A stretch of DNA of 64,000 nucleotides from assembly GCA_018343915.1 (NCBI GenBank), contig JABRWF010000007.1, positions 1,054,001 through 1,118,000 of the forward strand. Direction: 5' to 3'. Below the pieces are notes generated by a model. That model was not told the origin of the DNA. It saw nothing but the letters and a program-made list of their open reading frames with translations, and ran no database searches. The stretch comes from Agroathelia rolfsii (Eukaryota; Basidiomycota; Agaricomycetes; Amylocorticiales; Amylocorticiaceae). How positions within the stretch are numbered: the first letter of the stretch is position 1; every line of letters begins with the position of its first letter. Both the position numbers and the translations under genes were made by a program. Positions 58,869-64,000 of this stretch are shown piece by piece.

Positions 58869-60152
58869 ATGCTCACCCACCGTGGTTTCTCGGCATGGAT
58901 CATGTCTGACAACAAGCCTCTTCCTGAGTATCTTGTGGCGGTGGATGACAAGGCCCATCGTGTGCAATGCTGGATACCCAGTGATCCTGGCTCGCACTTC
59001 TCTGTACACTGGAAAGATCATACTGGAGAGGTGGTCTCTTGTGCATTCATTGTACTCGATGGTCTTGTTGTCCCAGGTCGATTCCTTCATGGTGGCACAG
59101 AAGCGTCACGCAGGGGTGTAAGGACTGGTCCTACGACTGAAAGACCGTTTGTGTTTACCCAGGTCACAGACACAGGTCGGCTCATGATTACCACCACTAC
59201 ACCCTCCTGTGTCCCACTAACATTTTTGCCACAGCTACCTCTACCGATGGTCCTTCGTCTCAAGAGATTGGAGTAATTGCCATCAAGATAAAGAGAGTCC
59301 AGCTTGTAGGTGGCAGATGGGCGGATCAACTGAAGGAGCCCCCCAGTATGAGTTACGGAAAGCGAATACCAGGAGATATGCGAATTGGGTATGACATAAT
59401 CACCTAACGCCTGAAACCTCCTTGTTTAACAATGTTGTAGATTCGGTGAAGATGTTACAGTGTCCCAGCGTCTTCCCACTACATGGCAGGCGCAGCCTCT
59501 AGACGGTGGTTACTCCTACGTTACATTCGTCTTCCGTTATCGGTCTAAAGGTGAATTGCTCGGTGTTCGCTTAAGCTGTGCAGCCCTTGAACACTATTTT
59601 CAACTTCTTAGAATTCCTTATATCCCAGGGGATTATGCCAGAGGCATCGCCAAAGCCCGAGCCCATAGAACTACCAATTATTGTGGAGGCGCCTCCACCA
59701 GAACCGCAAGCCGACTTGTCCTCAAAGCCGTCGGCTGCACGACGTATAACAAGCGCGCCCATGGCCGTGACTATATCAACCCAAATGCTACCTATCACCC
59801 CAAGCCCTACCCCAAGTCCTACAACGACACGACCCGGGTCGTCTATGGCAACTAATGTGAGTTGGACGTGTTGCTTGGAATCCAAAGGCAATGTTTGAAT
59901 CATGTTTCCTTTCAGTCTCAAGATTCACGATATCACCCCTATAATATCCAATCTAAAAGAGGCGGTTTCTCGAGGACCACCAGTCTTCCCGAAGGCAAAC
60001 AGGATATGTCCCTGTTTCCATCCTTACACGGCCAAAGTGCCCTTGAAGCGACTAGCCCTTTTTCTATTGACAATATTCCTGCGATCTTTTCGTTTAATAT
60101 GAATTTGTCTGAAGGATCATCTAATCACAGTTCACCTCAATATATTACTTGA
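58869..60152 (+). CDS. DUF7918-like conserved fungal protein of unknown function
   Basis: Exons 58869-59175, 59235-59388, 59441-59550, 59612-59856 and 59916-60152 give 350 aa. The N-terminal beta-rich domain begins MLTHRGFSAWIMSDNKPLPE and continues VQCWIPSDPGSHFSVHWKDH and FIVLDGLVVPGRFLHGG, ending with TWQAQPLDGGYSYVTFVFRY. This is the pattern of a large agaricomycete family that recent Pfam, from memory, calls DUF7918. The C-terminal half is Pro/Ser/Thr-rich and disordered. No catalytic motif is visible. It is divergent from the AP endonuclease, with 229 bp between starts. Confidence 0.82.
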
Positions 60153-60488
60153 ACGACGTGCCTGGCTTCCACACTTTTTATCTGTTTTATGTGCCACCCG
60201 TTGCTTTATATTTTATGATTCTCATGTCGTGCATGGCTGCTTTACGGATGCTTACTTGGATGCTGTTTATAGTGATGTTATTTGACGATCCTGTTATTCA
60301 ACCTGATTCCTAATACACTCTAGAAACGATAGAATACTCAATTGCACCAACAAATTTAGAATGATAATGTCTTGCTTATGAAGTGAGCAAGATCAGGACT
60401 GATAGTCAGTGTTCTCATACTAAACGGCAAGCGGCGAGCAAGAGGGCAGGATATGAAGGCAGGAAGTTACTTCCTATAACTTGATTGA
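60153..60488. other. Convergent intergenic region
   Basis: 336 bp between two convergent stop codons; nothing recognised. Confidence 0.5.
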
Positions 60489-61874
60489 TCATTCATTTGC
60501 TGCTTCGCCCTCTTCTTCGCCCTCTTCCTCATCCACCCCCTCATCATCCATTTCCACTTCTTCTTCCACTTCCTCCTCGTCATCAGCTTCATCAGTCTTT
60601 GCCACCACAACAAGCTTAATGCCTTGTCTCCTCCACACAATTGTGCCTATGACAAAAACGCCTGCAATCCACGCCCATCGCGCCAGAGTATAAGAGAGAC
60701 CCTCCGAATCTCCTGTATCGCTCGATGAGCGCCTCCACTTCGGTAGTGAAACCAGATTGTGCCAATTCGGACGCAATGGCTGGGCCAAAGCGGTTTGAGG
60801 GAGGGATGCGTTTAGTTGTTGGATATGACGTGCATGAGCTACAAGGTTAGGGTAGGATTGTAAGACGATTGTCTTGATGACGGGGTCCGGGTAGGGAGGT
60901 TCGATGAGTAGAAGGATGTGTGCGGCTAGGACAACATCGGCTACGGTTGGCCTGAAAGCAAGTTTTAGATATGAATGAGGTGGAATGAGGTGGATGAACG
61001 CACTTTTCATAGAATATGTACGTCTTCTTTTCAACTAAGTGCTCATACTTTTGTAAGATAAGACGGGCTTGTTCCATAACCTGTGGTATATGATTAATAG
61101 CTCCACACTAAGATTTCTCCAATAGTACAATACCTTCTCCGTCTCGAATGTCCGCCGGAAAGTTTCCTTGAATTGATCAGCCTCGTCGGCTGGAGCAGCC
61201 TTTTCACGAGGAAACGGCTTCTGTGGCTCAGCCTCGGAGACAGGTAAATTCCAAAGTCCAGCCTTTTCCAGCCGCGGGCGGTAGGACTCGCGAATACGGT
61301 CTGGGATGAAGTAACGTTGGGGAACGTGAAGCATAGACGCATAAACTGGTTGTGTAAGCTGGGTCCAGTTCGTCCACGAAGAGAATAGGCTATGGGCCTA
61401 TAGTACTATGCTCAGACAAACAAAAACTAGAGGGACAGGGCGTCAATACTAACAACAAGATCGCCGAGGTCTAGCTGTATGCTTGACATCCACGCTACAG
61501 ACTGGGCCTTTTCCATGTTGCTTAGCTTGGTCTCGAGAATAGTGCCGTTTGACCTCCCAGATAATCCAGAAACATAGTGTATTATCCCACTAAAGGAAGA
61601 AACAGTTTTATGGCCATGAACCAAGAATGGGAGCTGCCCTATGTGGATGAGTAAGCAAGGAATAAGATTGGCACATTCAGAAAGTTTCTGACTCGAGCAC
61701 CGCACCGCTTGGAGACGCTTCTGAATCTGTGCATTCTGCAATTTGGAAGCGGCCTTGAGGGAGAGCCAGCCGCATGTATATGATGGCGGCCAGACACTGA
61801 GGGTCTAATGAAGAAAGTCCCCATTGCTCAGGCCAGGCATAGAGAACCAGAGGGGTTGTTTGCTCGTGTTCCAT
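60489..61874 (-). CDS. Mitochondrial outer-membrane Sam37/metaxin-like protein
   Basis: Component of the SAM complex that inserts beta-barrel proteins into the mitochondrial outer membrane. The start at 61874 gives MEHEQTTPLVLYAWPEQWGL. A thioredoxin/GST-like N-terminal fold includes QLPFLVHGHKTVSSFSGIIH, followed by a GST-C-like helical part with KPTVADVVLAAHILLLIEPP (the metaxin signature of a conserved Asp after a Pro-Thr). A single membrane segment (LARWAWIAGVFVIGTIVW) is followed by a strikingly acidic tail of about 35 residues (EEEVEEEVEMDDEGVDEEEG). About five short introns. The C-anchored layout with an acidic tail fits fungal Sam37 better than Sam35. Confidence 0.85.
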
Positions 61875-62531
61875 CTCATGTAGTACGGTAAAGGGCAAGT
61901 ACACGGTGAATTTGCGCCAGTAGGTGAGCGTATTGAATCTACAGTTTAAGTTTGCTTGGTTTCAGCTGGTCTACTCGAGTGAGCGGTGGAGCGAATGATC
62001 GAAGTCTGCCAGTATGCCTATGGTGGGCTACTGCCAGTGGTTTGTACCTGAAGGAACGGAGTAAACAATTCCGCAATCAATTGGCGCCCAGCGCGTAACT
62101 GCACCAAATTTGAAAGTGAGCGACCATTATCGTTATCCATTGTCCTTTCATTCGACTCGTCACATGGTATACAGTCTTACTAGCATTTTGATACATACGT
62201 CGGTCCAGTTATCATCATCGACTGGCAACATTTTTGGTCCAATTCAACAACAGTCATACAAAGCTCACTTCCGACTTGCTAGCGAATACCGTCTCTCCGA
62301 TTCGGATGGTATAACGGATATATTCTGTAGATGGCTCTTACGAGAAAAAATCAACTGCATCCAATGAGTTTATAGCTCCTTTTTTTGCCTATGCAAATTT
62401 GCTGAAAAGAAGTCACGATAAGAACGGCTTTGCGAGATAAGGGGCCCAATATTATACCCGTTTCTTCACGTGGAGCCCAAGTGCTTCTATAAAGAGACCA
62501 AGGACTCCCATTTCAATCGTCTCCTCTGAAC
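61875..62531. other. Divergent intergenic region
   Basis: About 660 bp upstream of both the Sam37-like gene and the OPT transporter. No further gene recognised. Confidence 0.5.
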
Positions 62532-64000
62532 ATGCCTCCCACAACTGCTGTAGACGACATTCCTGATCTTCGTTCTGGCAGGCCTGTTTACGACGGCAAT
62601 GTCAGCGGCTATGATGACTCCAAGGATATTGAGCTTGCGGACAGAAAAGATCCTGGTGATGTGGAAGAGACAGACAAAAGTATAGATAGCGAAGAAATTA
62701 TCCAAAGGGATGAGGAGGTGGCCATCCATGTAAGTAGTGAAGCAAACTTTTACAAGAGATTTGAAGAGACCTTGTCCAGGTTATTTCAACGAGGGATGAC
62801 CCTGACGAACCCACACTCACATTCCGTTCTGTTTTTCTCGGCCTCGGCTTGAGCGCTTTTTCAGCAGTAGGCAAAAGCGTATATCACTTCTCAGTCCTCC
62901 AGTACAAATGATGTTGCTATTTAGGTTCTGGGGACAATCTATACTTTCAAGCCCCAAAACGCCAGTGTTTCCCAGGTGTGCATAAATATAATCGAAAATG
63001 TTTCTTAAATCCTTAAGTCAGGAAAGCTTTTTTGTTTGATTATTGCCTACATATTAGGAGAGGCAATGGCATGTGTGTGACAACCGCATGACTTTGGATG
63101 ATCATCAGTTATGAACGCCTTCAAACAGCTATTATTCCTCAACGCGGGTTATGGCGATACCTTAATCCTGGGCCTTTCAACATCAAGTATAGCTTTATCT
63201 TTCTTCCATAAAAACCCAATCTCAGTCGAAGCATCAGAGAGCATACCGCAATCGTCATTATGGCATCTACAGCATCCACAGTGGCGATAGGCATGGAGAT
63301 CATTGCTGCCCTAAACCTTTTCTACGATATCAGGTTAAACGCTGCCGTCGCCATCTTCCAGATCTTCGCCACTCAAATGATTGGATATGGAATTGCTGGC
63401 GTGTTGCGCAATCTTCTCGTATACCCCACCTACGCCTTCTATCCAACCTACATCTCAGTCGTCAACCTGCTGCAGTCGCTTCATTTCGAAGGTTCATTAA
63501 ACAAGAAGAGGCGCACGTTCTTCTGGATCGTATTCATTGGCATCTTCTGCTGGGAATGGGTTCCGCAGTGGGCATTTCCTCTTTTAACAGCAATCTCTGT
63601 CGTTTGCATTGCGGATAATGGCCGTCATGCGTTTGTGAGGAACCTGTTTGGAGCAGGGTCCAGTAACGAGGGCATTGGACTTCTTAGCTTCAGTACAAGC
63701 TGGACTCTGATTACACAAGGGACGCCCCTTGTATGGCCTTTGAAAACTCAAATGAATTCTTACAGTAAGTTCTACGCAAACGTCACTCCATAATACTATT
63801 TTAATTCGGTCTAGTGGGCATGGCCATTGGGTATATTGTTCTGACGGCGTGTTACTATACCAATGTCTTTGATGGGTACGTCCATTGATTGCATGTCGTT
63901 TTCAGAGAGCGCTCATGTAGTACTATACTTAGTCGAAACCTCCCGTTCATGTCGCAATCCCTTTTCGGTACCAACGGCAGCGTCTACGACCAAAGTGCTG
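62532..64000 (+). CDS. OPT-family oligopeptide transporter, 3'-partial
   Basis: The gene runs off the window end. The ATG at 62532 starts MPPTTAVDDIPDLRSGRPVY, a hydrophilic cytoplasmic tail. Spliced exons then give LTFRSVFLGLGLSAFSAVLG, LFCLIIAYILGEAMASIIPQ and NPGPFNIKEHTAIVIMASTA, the NPGPFN-x-KEH signature of the OPT family. Multiple helices follow (63260-63790), including EWVPQWAFPLLTAISVVC. At least six introns; one acceptor (near 63016) is an AAG and less sure. OPT proteins take up small peptides or metal-siderophore conjugates by proton symport. Full OPT proteins are usually 700-900 aa, so roughly half is present. Confidence 0.93.

Noticed and set aside
1..64000. Repair-gene cluster (Rad9-like, Rad54, AP endonuclease) or other functional cluster
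   Set aside because: The genes are scattered among unrelated housekeeping genes with independent promoters; no CRISPR, prophage, toxin or secondary-metabolite core gene was seen.

Overview
The window is nuclear DNA from a filamentous basidiomycete, most likely a mushroom-forming Agaricomycete. Genes are tightly packed on both strands and split by many short introns (mostly 50-70 bp, GT-AG, with CTNAC/TAAC-like branch sites). The gene set is fungal: alpha-1,3-glucan synthase, a fungal-type histone H2B, Sam37/metaxin, a Gid8-like protein, an OPT transporter and several basidiomycete-type unknowns. Nothing prokaryotic was seen. Protein models below were spliced by hand by testing reading frame across candidate introns. 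Where exon coordinates are listed, the exon lengths sum to a multiple of three.

Layout. 1-1257 (-): 3'-partial Ser/Thr-rich single-pass membrane protein. 1761-5754 (+): Rad9/Crb2/53BP1-type checkpoint mediator. 6272-8513 (-): flavin monooxygenase with a Baeyer-Villiger fingerprint. 8.5-12.5 kb: gene-poor, with a decayed gene and an island of inverted repeats containing a 487-bp near-perfect hairpin. 12544-14667 (-): sphingoid-base kinase, divergent from a methyltransferase (14991-16270, +). 16652-17363 (+): histone H2B. 18548-19961 (-): PRCC-domain protein. 20326-28218 (-): alpha-1,3-glucan synthase. 29968-30726 (-): conserved small unknown. 32594-37374 (+): Nup120/Nup160. 38072-39288 (+): ribosomal protein uL30 (RPL7), with a box C/D snoRNA in its third intron. 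39666-41000 (+): LRR-like unknown. 41292-43124 (-): LisH-CTLH-CRA (Gid8-like). 43752-45881 (-): PQ-loop vacuolar transporter, divergent from the GYF protein Lin1/CD2BP2 (46133-47416, +). 47708-50863 (-): Rad54. 51614-52721 (-): Bud13. 52944-54339 (+): Otu1/YOD1. 54467-56500 (-): MFS sugar transporter. 57167-58639 (-): ExoIII-family AP endonuclease. 58869-60152 (+): DUF7918-like protein. 60489-61874 (-): Sam37/metaxin. 62532 to the window end (+): OPT oligopeptide transporter, 3'-partial.

The genes are mostly housekeeping: DNA repair (Rad9-like, Rad54, AP endonuclease), splicing (Lin1, Bud13), nuclear pore, chromatin, ribosome, protein turnover (Gid8, Otu1), mitochondrial import, cell wall and transport. 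There is no sign of a biosynthetic cluster or a defence island. The points that merit a second look are the intronic snoRNA, the giant hairpin in its repeat island, four GC-AG introns, two genes whose alternative AUGs suggest dual organelle targeting, and several conserved proteins of unknown function. I found no convincing new multi-gene system.
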